Program-made: the position numbers and the translations under genes
Part shown: in pieces, positions 25,601 through 35,042 of the stretch
How positions within the stretch are numbered: the first letter of the stretch is position 1
Layout of the letters: every line of letters begins with the position of its first letter
The notes under the pieces: generated by a model
Database searches by the model: none
Told to the model about the DNA's origin: nothing
The model's input: only the letters and a program-made list of their open reading frames with translations
DNA from: Thermocoleostomius sinensis A174
GTDB taxonomy: Bacteria > Cyanobacteriota > Cyanobacteriia > Elainellales > Elainellaceae
Direction of reading: 5' to 3'
DNA: 64,000 nt
Assembly (NCBI RefSeq): GCF_026802175.1
Contig: NZ_CP113797.1
Coordinates: 1,961,026 to 2,025,025 of the forward strand

Positions 25601-26416
25601 ATGGTTGCCAGTTCACGTTCCAGTCCATCATTCAGCCTCAGCGCTTTTTTGATCAGCGACGGCCCAGCCGGATTTTTGCTGAGTTGGGTGGCGGGGTTTG
25701 TCGATACCTCAGCCTTCATCATCTTGTTTGGAATCTTTACAGCGCATGTCACGGGTAACATTGCACTGGCTGGTTCGTCATTTGTGAGCGCTGATGAAGA
25801 AACCACGATTACCCGTTTGTTGATGTTGCCGATCTTTATGGTGGCAGTTGCCTGTACGTCATTGTTAGCTCGCTATTCTCGGCGACGAAATTGGCCTGTG
25901 TTTGCTGTGCTGCTGACCGCTGAAGCCATTGCTTTGGGAGTGTTCTTGATTGTAGGTGCATCTCTATCGCCGTCTCTGCTGCTTGATGTGCAGGAAGAAT
26001 ACATTTTGCCGATCGCCATGTCGGGTGTGGTGGCAATGGCGATTCAAAATGCCTTGATGAAGGAAGCCAAGGGTGTGTTTAAGAGCTACATTCCTACGAC
26101 GGTCATGACGGGCAACACCACACAACTGACGCTGGATTTGGTGCAGTTTTTTAGTGCCAAACTATCACCGAATGACCCTGCCTCGAAACAGGAGTCCGCT
26201 GAAGCCCAAGAGCGCATGAGTCGGGTTTTTCCAACCATCGCCGGGTTCGCGCTGGGTGGGTTAGGAGCCGCCTACTTTGTCTTGGTTTCAGAAACATGGT
26301 GGAGTTTAATCATTCCTTTGATTGTGATTTCCAGCTTGGCGGTTGCGGCCTTTGTGCAACACCGAGCCACAACGGTCACGCAAGACTCAGGTGCAGCAGG
26401 GGCTAACCCCCATTAA
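25601..26416 (+). CDS. DUF1275 (YoaK-family) membrane protein
   Basis: The 271-residue product has about six hydrophobic helices and the DUF1275 signature: SWVAGFVDTSAFIILFGIFTAHVTGN, then later AIQNALMKEAKGVF and PTTVMTGNTTQ. The paired T-G-N motifs in the two halves are typical. The family is a widespread integral membrane family without an established substrate. An extra charged loop (ASKQESAEAQERMSR) precedes the last two helices. Its ATG has AGGAG at about 7 nt. It sits 82 bp after the ABM-like gene. Confidence 0.85.
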   Translation: MVASSRSSPSFSLSAFLISDGPAGFLLSWVAGFVDTSAFIILFGIFTAHVTGNIALAGSSFVSADEETTITRLLMLPIFMVAVACTSLLARYSRRRNWPVFAVLLTAEAIALGVFLIVGASLSPSLLLDVQEEYILPIAMSGVVAMAIQNALMKEAKGVFKSYIPTTVMTGNTTQLTLDLVQFFSAKLSPNDPASKQESAEAQERMSRVFPTIAGFALGGLGAAYFVLVSETWWSLIIPLIVISSLAVAAFVQHRATTVTQDSGAAGANPH

Positions 26417-26466
26417 TTGAACTCTTTTATAATTTTGAACCATTCTTACCTGGAGGAAACCTAACC

Positions 26467-27093
26467 ATGAAACGTATAATCGTCGTTTGGTTTACTAGTT
26501 TGATCCTACTTCTAAATGTTTTGATCGTGCCAATAGCCCAAGCCCAACCGCTAGCAATCAAGCTTTCATTGCCAGGCTTTTCACAGCTTGAACTGACACC
26601 AGAACAAAAGAACATGCTGATGGAACTGGAAGACGAACTCATCCCTCAGTTTGAATCAATACTTACTCCAGAACAACGTGATCAGTTTATTCAGTCTGTG
26701 TCAGATGGCAAAAGCTTCCGTAAAGCTTTCAAATCCCTGACCTTATCTCCAACACAGAAGTCCCAGTTAGCGAGTCTATTTAAAGCATTACCGAAACAGG
26801 AGATTTTCGCAGCCTTGACACCTGAACAGAAAAAAGATTTCTTTATGAAGAAAAAAGAAATCTTTATGCCAACTGCTGAAGAGATTCAGGCAAAGATTGA
26901 TGCAGGATTGAAGAAGAAAGAAGCGTTCTCGCCTGAAACATCAGAGTTTTCTCCGTCTGCGGATGAAATCAAGGAAAAGATTAATATTGGCTTGAAGAAG
27001 AAAGAAGCCTTTAAACCAACCTTAGAAGAAATTCAGGAAAGAATTGCTGAAAAAATGGCCGCTATGAAAGAGTCTGTAGCAGGCGAAGAGTAA
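26467..27093 (+). CDS. Secreted LTPEQ-repeat protein (Spy/CpxP-like)
   Basis: The 208-residue product has a signal peptide (residues about 1-25, ending AQA) and a highly charged helical body. LTPEQ occurs at least three times, as in the LTxxQ motif of Spy/CpxP-type periplasmic chaperones. The C-terminal third has a diverged repeat of about 30 residues: EEIQAKIDAGLKKKEAF, DEIKEKINIGLKKKEAF and EEIQERIAEKM. GGAGG lies 9 nt before the ATG. It follows the DUF1275 gene by 50 bp and is ended by a clear terminator. A periplasmic chaperone or metal-stress role is inference. Confidence 0.65.
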   Translation: MKRIIVVWFTSLILLLNVLIVPIAQAQPLAIKLSLPGFSQLELTPEQKNMLMELEDELIPQFESILTPEQRDQFIQSVSDGKSFRKAFKSLTLSPTQKSQLASLFKALPKQEIFAALTPEQKKDFFMKKKEIFMPTAEEIQAKIDAGLKKKEAFSPETSEFSPSADEIKEKINIGLKKKEAFKPTLEEIQERIAEKMAAMKESVAGEE

Positions 27094-27134
27094 TCTTGGA
27101 CTGACTCAGTCGCTTGCAAAAATCTGCTGAACTT

Positions 27135-27160
27135 GAGCCACTTTGCTTGGCTCATTTTTT
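27135..27160 (+). terminator. Rho-independent terminator
   Basis: GAGCCA (27135-27140) and TGGCTC (27148-27153) form a 6-bp stem with a 7-nt loop, followed by A and six T. It lies 40 bp after the stop of the LTPEQ protein gene and before the convergent gene at 27189. Confidence 0.8.
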
Positions 27161-27188
27161 ATTTCTTATGCCAGGTTTTATGCACTTT

Positions 27189-28112
27189 CTATGGCACTGA
27201 GACAACAATTGGGCGAATGACGTGTCCGCGTCCTGCCGACGGATCGACCACAAACTGTACTTGTCCATCTGCAAATGGAGTTGGCAGCAAGAATTCCAGT
27301 CGCTGATTCAACCAAGTTGCCACAAACTCTGCCTCTTGTTGCGAACCGCTTAAAGGTAAGTCAGTGCGGTTCGCATAGCTGCGCTGCGATCGGGCCAATA
27401 TTTCTTGCAAAATCGATCGAATGTCTTCTGCGGAAGTAAACGATTCTCCTTGCAGCAACAAGCTCACCAAGCTGCTGAATGCTAGCGTTGCTGATTCTTG
27501 ATGTACTGAGGAGCGTAGATCAATGCCATAGGTCGCATAATAATTTGCCCGCAAAATTACCTCGCTAAATTCGTTTTCAATTCCAGCCAGCGACAAGGTA
27601 CAGGGCGTTTCATAATCACCAATCACATACTGATCTGCTAGCCGCACCGTTGCATGCCCAGTGCTGCCATCAAACCAATTTTGCGCTTCGGAATGTGCTT
27701 GATAGAGTTCCTGTTGCGAGACAACCTCGATCGTCAGTTGACGCAAAGATCTGCTAGTGAATGCATCCGACAAAGCCATTTGCAGATGTGTATCTAGCGT
27801 AAAAAAATATCCTAGCCTGCGGGCAACCCTGCTATCAAAACGATCATGAATAATTTGAAGAGATGAATGATCGAATAGTGCTGTGATTGGTTGAGCTTGT
27901 TCAAAGGATGCCAAGTTACAACGATCGGGCAATGCTTGTGATATAGAAATAGGTAATGACAGCGATGGCTGTTGTAACACTACTAATTCTTGACCTAGAA
28001 CACCTAGCCAAAACACGATCGCCATCCTTAAGAACTGGCACTGATAATGGAAATAGCAATTGCGTAACCATTTCGGTAGATGAGTAGATGGATCAGAGAT
28101 TGGTTCATCCAC
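27189..28112 (-). CDS. Hypothetical secreted or membrane-anchored protein
   Basis: I do not recognise this 307-residue product. A hydrophobic segment near residues 28-46 (FLRMAIVFWLGVLGQELVVL) suggests a signal anchor; the rest is soluble, with no cysteine or metal motif. The GTG at 28112 gives the longest form; an ATG at 28025 within the hydrophobic segment is less likely. It shares its strand with the small gene at 28134, whose stop lies only 21 bp upstream of this GTG, so the two probably form an operon. Confidence 0.6.
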   Translation of the reverse strand: MDEPISDPSTHLPKWLRNCYFHYQCQFLRMAIVFWLGVLGQELVVLQQPSLSLPISISQALPDRCNLASFEQAQPITALFDHSSLQIIHDRFDSRVARRLGYFFTLDTHLQMALSDAFTSRSLRQLTIEVVSQQELYQAHSEAQNWFDGSTGHATVRLADQYVIGDYETPCTLSLAGIENEFSEVILRANYYATYGIDLRSSVHQESATLAFSSLVSLLLQGESFTSAEDIRSILQEILARSQRSYANRTDLPLSGSQQEAEFVATWLNQRLEFLLPTPFADGQVQFVVDPSAGRGHVIRPIVVSVP

Positions 28113-28133
28113 TCATCCACTTTGAATTATCGA

Positions 28134-28385
28134 TTACCGATACTCAATATAGCGCTTATAGATGCGCATAATCTCTCCCGGTTCTCGAATGGTAGCTTGC
28201 TGAATCTGGGCATAGGGCAAGGCCCGCGACCAGTGCTCCACCCGGCAAAACCCACAGTGATACAGATGGGCGATCGTGTGCTCCACCTCTTCGGGTGGTC
28301 CAATCAGCAGCATTTTCACCGATCGCCGAGACGACGCCACGGGGCGATCGCAGTCGGTCGGCGGGGTCATAAACTCATCAGCCAT
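28134..28385 (-). CDS. Small protein of unknown function, similar to the one at 2552
   Basis: The 83-residue product has the core SVKMLLIGPPEEVEHTIAHLY and RVEHWSRALPYAQ. It shares with the 66-residue protein at 2552-2752 the pattern V-x-x-x-x-I-G, then V-x-H-x-I and an R-V pair, and seems to be the same small alpha/beta fold with longer ends. AAAGGAG stands 7-8 nt before the ATG (28385), a strong ribosome site. A hairpin at 28403-28423 lies in the leader and the shared inverted-repeat element at 28492-28530. No function can be assigned. Confidence 0.65.
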   Translation of the reverse strand: MADEFMTPPTDCDRPVASSRRSVKMLLIGPPEEVEHTIAHLYHCGFCRVEHWSRALPYAQIQQATIREPGEIMRIYKRYIEYR

Positions 28386-28402
28386 GCTTAAACTCCTTTA
28401 GG

Positions 28403-28423
28403 TCTAGGGTAAGAAACCCTAGA
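28403..28423 (-). promoter_or_regulatory. Leader hairpin before the 28385 start
   Basis: TCTAGGGT (28403-28410) and ACCCTAGA (28416-28423) form a perfect 8-bp stem with a 5-nt loop. It ends about 5 nt from the ribosome site of the downstream minus-strand gene, so it could affect its translation. Confidence 0.55.
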
Positions 28424-28491
28424 GACTCGCTCTCAGCAGACTCAGACAGCACCAGGCCGCACAAGCTGAAAGCAGGGGCGCTATAATGCAC

Positions 28492-28530
28492 CCTAGCCTT
28501 TAGACTAGTGGACATAGTCTGAGGTTAGCT
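28492..28530 (-). promoter_or_regulatory. Inverted-repeat element, copy 2 (CCTAGCCT-N22-AGGTTAGCT)
   Basis: CCTAGCCT (28492-28499) and AGGTTAGCT (28522-28530) are the same words as at 2872-2908. The spacer differs in sequence but again contains its own stem, AGACTA/TAGTCT around a 7-nt loop. Right next to it, GCTAGCTCAGGTGT (28528-28541) pairs with ACACCTAGCTAGC (28558-28570) in a 13-bp stem with one bulge. The whole 28403-28570 stretch is therefore highly structured. Confidence 0.5.
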
Positions 28531-28743
28531 AGCTCAGGTGTTTTGCTTGGTCGGCGGACACCTAGCTAGCGCTAGAGAAGGGGATCTCTAGGTAGCCCGG
28601 TTACTCTTCCTCTAACAGATGAATAACCATAGTCACCCACCCTAGCAGAAGCTGATTACAGAATCAAGTCATATTTGTTACCGTCTCAGTAAACTCGATG
28701 CCGCTATATCGGTCAATTCCACTTGAATTCAGTCACGCCTGAG

Positions 28744-29622
28744 TTATTGGTGGCTTGTTCTGTAGGCTTTCGGAGTCATGCCAGTCTGTTGCCGAAACTG
28801 TTGACTCAAATGGCTATGGCTGTTAAAACCGCACAAGAAAGCGATTTCTGTAATCGATCGATCGCTTCGATGTAAGAGTTGTTTTGCTCGTTCGATCCGT
28901 TGCCGCAGTAGATATTGGTAGGGAGCAATTCCAATCGATTGCTTAAATAAATGACTAAAATGATACTGGCTGATACCAAGCAGTGATGCTAAATCGGCAA
29001 GTTTAATCTCTTGATGGAGATGATCGTGAATATAATCCAACACATGCCTTAGCTGCCGCGATGGCAACCCACCTGTATAGTCAGAAAACTGAGGTTTTGT
29101 AAAGGTATAGTGTCTGAGCAAATGTACCGCCAAAACATTGGTCAGCGAATCAACATAGAGATGTTCACCTGAATGTTCGTGTTGCAATTCAGTCAACAAT
29201 AATAAACCGATCGCTTCAATTTGTGGATCGCGAATTTGACATTCAGGGACGATTTCTAGTTGATTGAGGTTGATATTTAGTACTTCGCTGGCGATGGCTT
29301 GCACAAACGAAGCGGTAATCCGAATCTGTAAGAAGCGATCGTCACTGTCCCAGCGAGCGAAAAACGGCATTTGAGCCGGTGTAAGACAAATATCTCCCTG
29401 GATGTAAGCCCCCGTTTGGGTTCTATCTCCCTGGATTTGCAGCAATTGCACTGGCCGAGATGCAAGCGACAAACATATCGAATGATCGTCGTGGTAATAG
29501 GTGCTTCCCTCGCCAGCGGGGTGATGAAAATATTCGACCAGAATATTGTTCCAACCCCGACTTCGACTTGACAAACTGGGCGCACGACTGCATTCCATTT
29601 GATTAGGCATAGGAGCTTGCAT
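28744..29622 (-). CDS. AraC-family transcriptional regulator
   Basis: The product of about 292 residues has two C-terminal helix-turn-helix units of the AraC/XylS type: IKLADLASLLGISQYHFSHLF and ITEIAFLCGFNSHSHLSQQF, followed by the typical RQQTGMTPKAYR. The N-terminal part is a cupin-like effector domain without a diagnostic motif. The ATG at 29622 is used; an in-frame TTG at 29694 would add 24 residues, and neither has a clear ribosome site. It is upstream of, and on the same strand as, the structured element and small gene at 28134-28570, one possible target. Confidence 0.9.
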   Translation of the reverse strand: MQAPMPNQMECSRAPSLSSRSRGWNNILVEYFHHPAGEGSTYYHDDHSICLSLASRPVQLLQIQGDRTQTGAYIQGDICLTPAQMPFFARWDSDDRFLQIRITASFVQAIASEVLNINLNQLEIVPECQIRDPQIEAIGLLLLTELQHEHSGEHLYVDSLTNVLAVHLLRHYTFTKPQFSDYTGGLPSRQLRHVLDYIHDHLHQEIKLADLASLLGISQYHFSHLFKQSIGIAPYQYLLRQRIERAKQLLHRSDRSITEIAFLCGFNSHSHLSQQFRQQTGMTPKAYRTSHQ

Positions 29623-29934
29623 CAGGTTATCACCCAACTCGTCTAGTTTTGATTGTATTGCTGTTTGGTCTACTTCAGTGAGCAATGACGGCAATCAAGC
29701 ACGATCGCAGTCTAAAAACCTACACGGTGGTGCTGTAATAAAGTCACAATTCATCTATTGAGCAATTTAGCGGTCAAAGTTGAACCACTTGAGCCAGTAG
29801 TTCACATAAAACTGTCATTGCAATGTCACCTTTGGGAACGGAGATTGACACAAATCGTGAGTATCTGGTTTCAATTTTGCCCTTATTCTGAAAGTAAGGT
29901 TAAGCCCCATAACTCTTGGTCTTAGGAGCATTCC

Positions 29935-30744
29935 ATGAATAGCAATCAGGTTAGTGGCGTATTGCTCGAAAAACACTGGAGTCGTAGATTCGTTGTTGGA
30001 CTGGTGGCGCTTTCCCTTAGTCTGGCTTCAGGTCTAGCTTCAAGTCTGATTTTAGGTTTGGCTCCAGCCGCGCTAGCACAATCGGGAACCTATGTGCCGC
30101 CTCGAACAGGTTCTCCTCCAGATGCCCGCACGATCGCCGGGACACGCGGCGGAGAATGTGCTCAGAACCTGGACACCGAATTGACCGTACTTGCCCCCTA
30201 TAGCCATACTGGACAAACTGCATCGACCCATCCTACCTTTGCCTGGTATGTTCCAGACAATCAACCTCTGTCCGTCGAGTTTCGCCTCTATGCTCATGGT
30301 GCAGATGGACATTTGCAGCCGCAACCCCTGTATGAAGTGATCTTAGAAAGCTCACAGGGGATTATGTCCCATACCTTGCCTGCCGAGCAAACAGGGCTAT
30401 CGATCGGGCAATCTTACTATTGGCAAGTGGCACTCTTGTGCGATCCGGCCCATCCCTCTGAAGACTTGGTGGTAGGGACAAAAATTGATGTGGTTGCTTC
30501 AGCCGAGCCTGGTAGCTTGTGGTATGACCTGTTAGGACAAGCCTTGACCCAAACAGAAAATCAAGAAGTTGTACTCAATTTATTATCTGACTTAGCCACG
30601 ATCGAGCAAATGGCCAGTACTCAGGTGAGTGAATCCAATGATCCTTCTGACGTAAATCAAGAAGAGAAACAAGCCGATCAGCGCAGAGATTTTATGCGTC
30701 AAAGTCAACAACTTCTACAAATTGTCGAAGTAGAACAACAGTAA
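29935..30744 (+). CDS. DUF928 secreted protein
   Basis: The 269-residue product has a signal peptide (about residues 15-48, ending ALAQ) and the DUF928 core: PPRTGSPPDARTIAGTRGG, then LTVLAPYSHTGQTASTHPTFAWYVP, and GQSYYWQVALLCDP. DUF928 is a family found mainly in cyanobacteria, often beside sensor or CHAT/TPR genes; function is not established. AGGAG lies 6 nt before the ATG. It stands alone here. Confidence 0.85.
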   Translation: MNSNQVSGVLLEKHWSRRFVVGLVALSLSLASGLASSLILGLAPAALAQSGTYVPPRTGSPPDARTIAGTRGGECAQNLDTELTVLAPYSHTGQTASTHPTFAWYVPDNQPLSVEFRLYAHGADGHLQPQPLYEVILESSQGIMSHTLPAEQTGLSIGQSYYWQVALLCDPAHPSEDLVVGTKIDVVASAEPGSLWYDLLGQALTQTENQEVVLNLLSDLATIEQMASTQVSESNDPSDVNQEEKQADQRRDFMRQSQQLLQIVEVEQQ

Positions 30745-30843
30745 ACTAGGCTAAGGGATGGGAGATGTAGGATGAGGGGTGAATAGGAAATGGATGAGTC
30801 GATGAGATAGCCCATCCATCCCGACTCCCAACTCCCTATCCGC

Positions 30844-32217
30844 CTACACCACACAATTTTGCGCAATGCACTCAGCGTACCAACGAGCGCTAGCTTTAGG
30901 GATGCGGGTTTGAGTGTCGTAATCGATATATATCAATCCAAATCGCCGATCGTATCCCCATGACCACTCAAAATTATCCATCAAGCTCCAAACAAAATAT
31001 CCCTTCAGCGGCAAACCTTCGTTCACCGCGCGGTGAGCCGCTTTCAAATATTGTCGTAGATAAAAAATTCGATCGCTATCAATCACTTCCCCTTGAGCAT
31101 TCAACTGGTCTTGTGCAGCGCAGCCGTTTTCTGTGACAAAAATCGGTAATGTTGGTTGCCCTACGGTTTCACTAATGTGACGCACCCCCCAATACAGCGC
31201 TTCGGGTACAATATGTAACCACGGCATGTGTAGTCGTGGATAGCCCGGTGGAAATTCTAATAGTTCATAACCAGGTTCTTGATCAATCGATCGAACATAC
31301 ACGCCAGAGTAAACATTAAATCCCAACGCATCCAAGGGTTGGTGAATAATTTTGAGATCCCCCTCCTGAATATCGGGTGCAGCATCACCCAATTGTTTAA
31401 GAAATAAGCGACTATAGGCTCCGGTTAGGGCTGGAAACAACAACCCACCGTTGGGGCCACAGACGTGAAAGGCTTTGCGAGCCGCTGCAACGTGGGCAGG
31501 GGCTTCCCCAATCGGCACAGGCACTGCAAAATTATCCACCAACGCCACAGAACAAGAACGAGGAGAGGCGGCACGAATCGCTTGACAGCCTAATCCGTGG
31601 GCTAGCAGAGCATGATGTGAGGTTTGCCATACCTGCTTTGGTGTGGATACGATCGTTCCCGGTGCATGAACAGGCGGTGCATTCACTCCATAGCCCATAT
31701 GCGTAAAGCAGGTGATTTCATTCATAGTCATCCAATGGGTAATTCGATCACCCAGACGGCTGACAACGGCAGTGACATAATCGGCAAAATCAATGGCTAT
31801 TTCTCGACTGCGCCACGACCCGTACAAGTCTTCTAAGGCTTGAGGGCTGTCCCAATGAAACAAAGTGGCGTGGGGCGTGATGCCATAATCGAGCAATGTA
31901 TCAACCAAGCGCCGATAAAAATCAACTCCTGCTTCATTCACCTGCCCACGTCCGTCGGGAATAATCCGCGGCCAGGCAATGCTAAAGCGATAATGCTTGA
32001 TGCCTAACGCTGCCATCAGCTTGATATCGTCGAGATAGCGATGGTAATGATCGCAGGCAACTGCCCCCGTATCGCCATTGAGGGTGCGATCGGGCGTAGC
32101 GCTGAAGGTATCCCACACGCTGGGCTTGCGTCCGTCTTTGTCAACCGCTCCTTCAATTTGATAGGCGGCCGTAGCAGCCCCCCAAAGGAAATCATCAGGA
32201 AATTGATAGCTCGTCAT
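30844..32217 (-). CDS. GH1 beta-glucosidase
   Basis: The 457-residue product is a complete glycoside hydrolase family 1 enzyme: FLWGAATAAYQIEGA at the N-terminus, the acid/base Glu in WMTMNEITCF, the nucleophile Glu in IFVTENGCA, and SLMDNFEWSWGYDRRFGL near the end. It has no signal peptide and probably hydrolyses beta-glucosides or related disaccharides in the cytoplasm. All catalytic residues are present. The ATG at 32217 fits the family N-terminus. It is divergent from the EamA transporter gene. Confidence 0.95.
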   Translation of the reverse strand: MTSYQFPDDFLWGAATAAYQIEGAVDKDGRKPSVWDTFSATPDRTLNGDTGAVACDHYHRYLDDIKLMAALGIKHYRFSIAWPRIIPDGRGQVNEAGVDFYRRLVDTLLDYGITPHATLFHWDSPQALEDLYGSWRSREIAIDFADYVTAVVSRLGDRITHWMTMNEITCFTHMGYGVNAPPVHAPGTIVSTPKQVWQTSHHALLAHGLGCQAIRAASPRSCSVALVDNFAVPVPIGEAPAHVAAARKAFHVCGPNGGLLFPALTGAYSRLFLKQLGDAAPDIQEGDLKIIHQPLDALGFNVYSGVYVRSIDQEPGYELLEFPPGYPRLHMPWLHIVPEALYWGVRHISETVGQPTLPIFVTENGCAAQDQLNAQGEVIDSDRIFYLRQYLKAAHRAVNEGLPLKGYFVWSLMDNFEWSWGYDRRFGLIYIDYDTQTRIPKASARWYAECIAQNCVV

Positions 32218-32379
32218 ATAGAAATGAAAGTAAAAGATGTAAGGGTTCCGTAGAGGCAGGAGAGGAGGAATTCACAACTCTTGCCGGGTGCATAGCAGAG
32301 AACCCAATCGATCCTAGATAATCATCAAGGAAACAACGTTAATACTCGGTTGCCCCATCCCGATTGCTAGAAGTTCTGC

Positions 32380-33282
32380 ATGACCTTATTCCTCACGACC
32401 TTTCAGGGAGAACTAGCGGCGTTGAGTGCCGCCTTCATTTGGGCGATCGCCTCTTTAGTGTATGCCAGTTTTGGTAAGCAAATGCCGCCGCTGCTGCTCA
32501 ACTTCCTTAAAAGCAGCATTGCCATTCTTCTAATTTTGCTGACGCTAGGACTACGGCAAGAAATGCCAAGCCTAGAGATGAAACCATTGGTACTGCTGTT
32601 TGTCAGTGGCTCGATCGGTATTGGCATGGGCGATACCGCTTTCTTTACCTCCATCAACTGCATTGGCGCTCGGCGCTCGTTGTTGTTGGAAGCTCTGGCT
32701 CCACCCCTGACGGCCTTGCTGGCGGCTATCTTTCTACAAGAGCAATTAGGAATCAGGGCTTGCTTGGGCATTGCGTTGACGATCGCGGGCGTCACTTGGG
32801 TAATCATTGAACGGATGCCTGATAGAGACGTGAGCTATCAGCGACCGCAGCGAGGCATTCTGTTTGGGGTACTGGCGGCGTTCTCACAGGCTAGCGGAGC
32901 GGTACTGTCGCGGGCGGCTTTTGTAGAAACATCCGTCAGTCCGCTGTATAGTACGTTAATTCGGCTAGGAGGAGGAGTCGCTGTGTTACTGCTGCTGTTG
33001 TTACTTCAACGCCAACATTGGCAATGCTTGGCTGGGTTGCGATCGAGACGCTTCCTGGCGGCCATTACCGCCACGTCGTTTGCCGGAACCTATATGGCTA
33101 TCTGGTTGCAACAAACCGCCTTGAAATACACCAAAGCAGGTATCGCCCAGTCGCTTAGCGCCACTAGTCCCCTGTTTATTTTGCCAGTCGCTTGGAGCAT
33201 GGGGGAGCATCTCAGTTTTCGGGCTGTATTAGGAGTTCTGATTGCATTAAGTGGCGTGTGGTTGCTGTTTAATTTCAGCTAG
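32380..33282 (+). CDS. EamA/DMT-family transporter
   Basis: The 300-residue product has ten hydrophobic helices in two EamA repeats: AALSAAFIWAIASLVYASF opens the first, and GILFGVLAAFSQASGAVLSRAAF opens the second. P-L-x-A-L-L-A-A-I-F-L-x-E near the end of the first half and its counterpart near the C-terminus are typical of drug/metabolite transporters. Substrate cannot be predicted. The ATG at 32380 has no strong ribosome site. Confidence 0.88.
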   Translation: MTLFLTTFQGELAALSAAFIWAIASLVYASFGKQMPPLLLNFLKSSIAILLILLTLGLRQEMPSLEMKPLVLLFVSGSIGIGMGDTAFFTSINCIGARRSLLLEALAPPLTALLAAIFLQEQLGIRACLGIALTIAGVTWVIIERMPDRDVSYQRPQRGILFGVLAAFSQASGAVLSRAAFVETSVSPLYSTLIRLGGGVAVLLLLLLLQRQHWQCLAGLRSRRFLAAITATSFAGTYMAIWLQQTALKYTKAGIAQSLSATSPLFILPVAWSMGEHLSFRAVLGVLIALSGVWLLFNFS

Positions 33283-33411
33283 GAATGCAGTAGGCTTGTA
33301 GTCTAACCTGGCATTTAGTCCAACATCGCATCTACAGTTCTTGATTTGGTGGGTCGCATCGATGGTATAGGTTCGTTGTTGAGTTGATGTGAAGCGTGAA
33401 GGGTTTGGGGA

Positions 33412-33675
33412 GTGGAATTTCAATCCAATCAGGTAGAGACGGTTGTGTTACAAATTGGAGAAGCTGTGCTGGCCACCACAGAAATGGTGGAGCGGCTTGC
33501 GGCGCAGGTTGATACGCTGGCAGCCCAGGTACAGCAGCAGGGATATCAGATTTTTGCCTTAAGTGATGCCGTGCAAACCTTGGCAGATAATCAAGACAAT
33601 GCCCTGGATCGTTTAGGAAGGTTGACCGATACTTTACAGCGCTTAGTGGAGGCGATCGAACGAACAGACGAATGA
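33412..33675 (+). CDS. Small coiled-coil protein
   Basis: The 87-residue product begins at a GTG (33412). It is one continuous amphipathic helix with heptad spacing (VERLAAQVDTLAAQVQQQG and LDRLGRLTDTLQRLVEAI), like a short coiled-coil protein. It has no membrane segment or known motif. It precedes the HetZ-related gene on the same strand by about 210 bp. Confidence 0.55.
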   Translation: MEFQSNQVETVVLQIGEAVLATTEMVERLAAQVDTLAAQVQQQGYQIFALSDAVQTLADNQDNALDRLGRLTDTLQRLVEAIERTDE

Positions 33676-33885
33676 GTCAGCAGAGACGTTAGACGAGATT
33701 GTGAGATGGGATATAGTTGGGGCAGAACTGGATTTTTCTAACGTTATCCGCCTCCATTGCTTGGCACTGAGCACGGTTTGATTTTTTGTACAATGCCCCA
33801 CGTGGGTGACTCCGTCCCATAAAATTTAAGACACACTTTTTACAGGAGTATCAATTCAAGGAACTTCACAAGGTTGACACTATCA

Positions 33886-35013
33886 ATGGCATTGGCTGAG
33901 GAACTCCGACAATCCTGGCGATCGCATCTCCAGGCTAGCAATCCTAACGTCTCTCCTCGCGATCGGGAAAGTATCATCTCCTGGTTGTTGGGAGAGGACG
34001 TGCAGCGGTTTGATGAGATGGACTCGGCTCAATATGCTGTGGCCAAACAAGCGATGGACTATCGTTATCGAATTTTGCAGCAACGGTATCTGGGTGTACA
34101 ACCCGAACGCGCCTATCGCCAGTTGCTACAACGCCTCAGTAGCCTATTTCTGATTCGCAACAAAATTAAGGCATGGGTGGCCCTGTCTCGCGATCGGCAG
34201 CGGACGGTGATGGATGTGTTACAAGAAGTGATCCAAGAGTTGATGCAAAGCGATAACTACATGCGCCAGCAAACTGTATGGATTGCTCAATGTACAACCA
34301 GTACCAGGCTGCGAAATTCGCTCCTACTGGCCAGCATTGAAGAATATTGCCTGCGCCCCATTCGCAATCAACCGCTGCTAGTGTATCGTTTTGTGAACTA
34401 TCTACGACGCTCTCAACGGGCCGGCATGACCCAAGTGCCGACGGGGGATTTAATTCGGTTGGTTTCCGAGGAAATCACGCCCGATGATGCCGACAATCCC
34501 GTCAATCTCCTAGATGCTCAGGCGGTGGCACAATATCAAGACACTCAAGCGTGGGAAGAACAGCAAGCGTTGCGCGATAAGGTGATTCAGGAATTTACCG
34601 CCTACTTAGAAGAAAATGTCGAGCCATTAGCGGCAGAGTGGCTACGGCTCCATTTGAAGGGACAATCGCAAGAGGCGATCGCTCAAGCGTTAGATCTTCC
34701 CATTAAAGCCGTATATCGTCTGCGCGAAAAAATTACCTATCATGCTATTCGCGTATTTGCCTTCAAGCAACAGCCTGATCTGGTAGGGGTTTGGCTAGGA
34801 ACCACCCTGGCCGAACATCGCCTAGGGTTAACCCAGTCCCAATGGGAGCAATTTTGGAACGAGTGTTCGCCTGTGCAACAGCAGATTTTGGAGCAGCTTC
34901 GAGCGGGCTTGCCGATCGATGCCATTGCCAAGAAGCTTGGGTTGAGAAGCAACCAAGTCATGAGTGAATGGAGCAAGCTCTACTTAGCGGCTCAAACATT
35001 GCGATCGACCTAG
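33886..35013 (+). CDS. HetZ-related protein
   Basis: The product of about 375 residues matches the cyanobacterial HetZ-related family by remembered sequence pattern: WLLGEDVQRFDEMD, QAMDYRYRILQQRYLGV, NKIKAWVALSRDRQRTVMDVLQE, and SIEEYCLRPIRNQPLLVYRFVNYLRRSQR. The C-terminal half has two sigma-70 region 4-like helix-turn-helix segments (QEAIAQALDLPIKAVYRLREK and IDAIAKKLGLRSNQVM). HetZ itself acts early in heterocyst development, but this paralogue also occurs in cyanobacteria that do not form heterocysts, so its presence alone does not show differentiation. The ATG at 33886 is used; a TTG lies 12 nt upstream. Confidence 0.7.
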   Translation: MALAEELRQSWRSHLQASNPNVSPRDRESIISWLLGEDVQRFDEMDSAQYAVAKQAMDYRYRILQQRYLGVQPERAYRQLLQRLSSLFLIRNKIKAWVALSRDRQRTVMDVLQEVIQELMQSDNYMRQQTVWIAQCTTSTRLRNSLLLASIEEYCLRPIRNQPLLVYRFVNYLRRSQRAGMTQVPTGDLIRLVSEEITPDDADNPVNLLDAQAVAQYQDTQAWEEQQALRDKVIQEFTAYLEENVEPLAAEWLRLHLKGQSQEAIAQALDLPIKAVYRLREKITYHAIRVFAFKQQPDLVGVWLGTTLAEHRLGLTQSQWEQFWNECSPVQQQILEQLRAGLPIDAIAKKLGLRSNQVMSEWSKLYLAAQTLRST

Positions 35014-35042
35014 CCATTTTCCCGCTCTAATGGGTCCTAATT

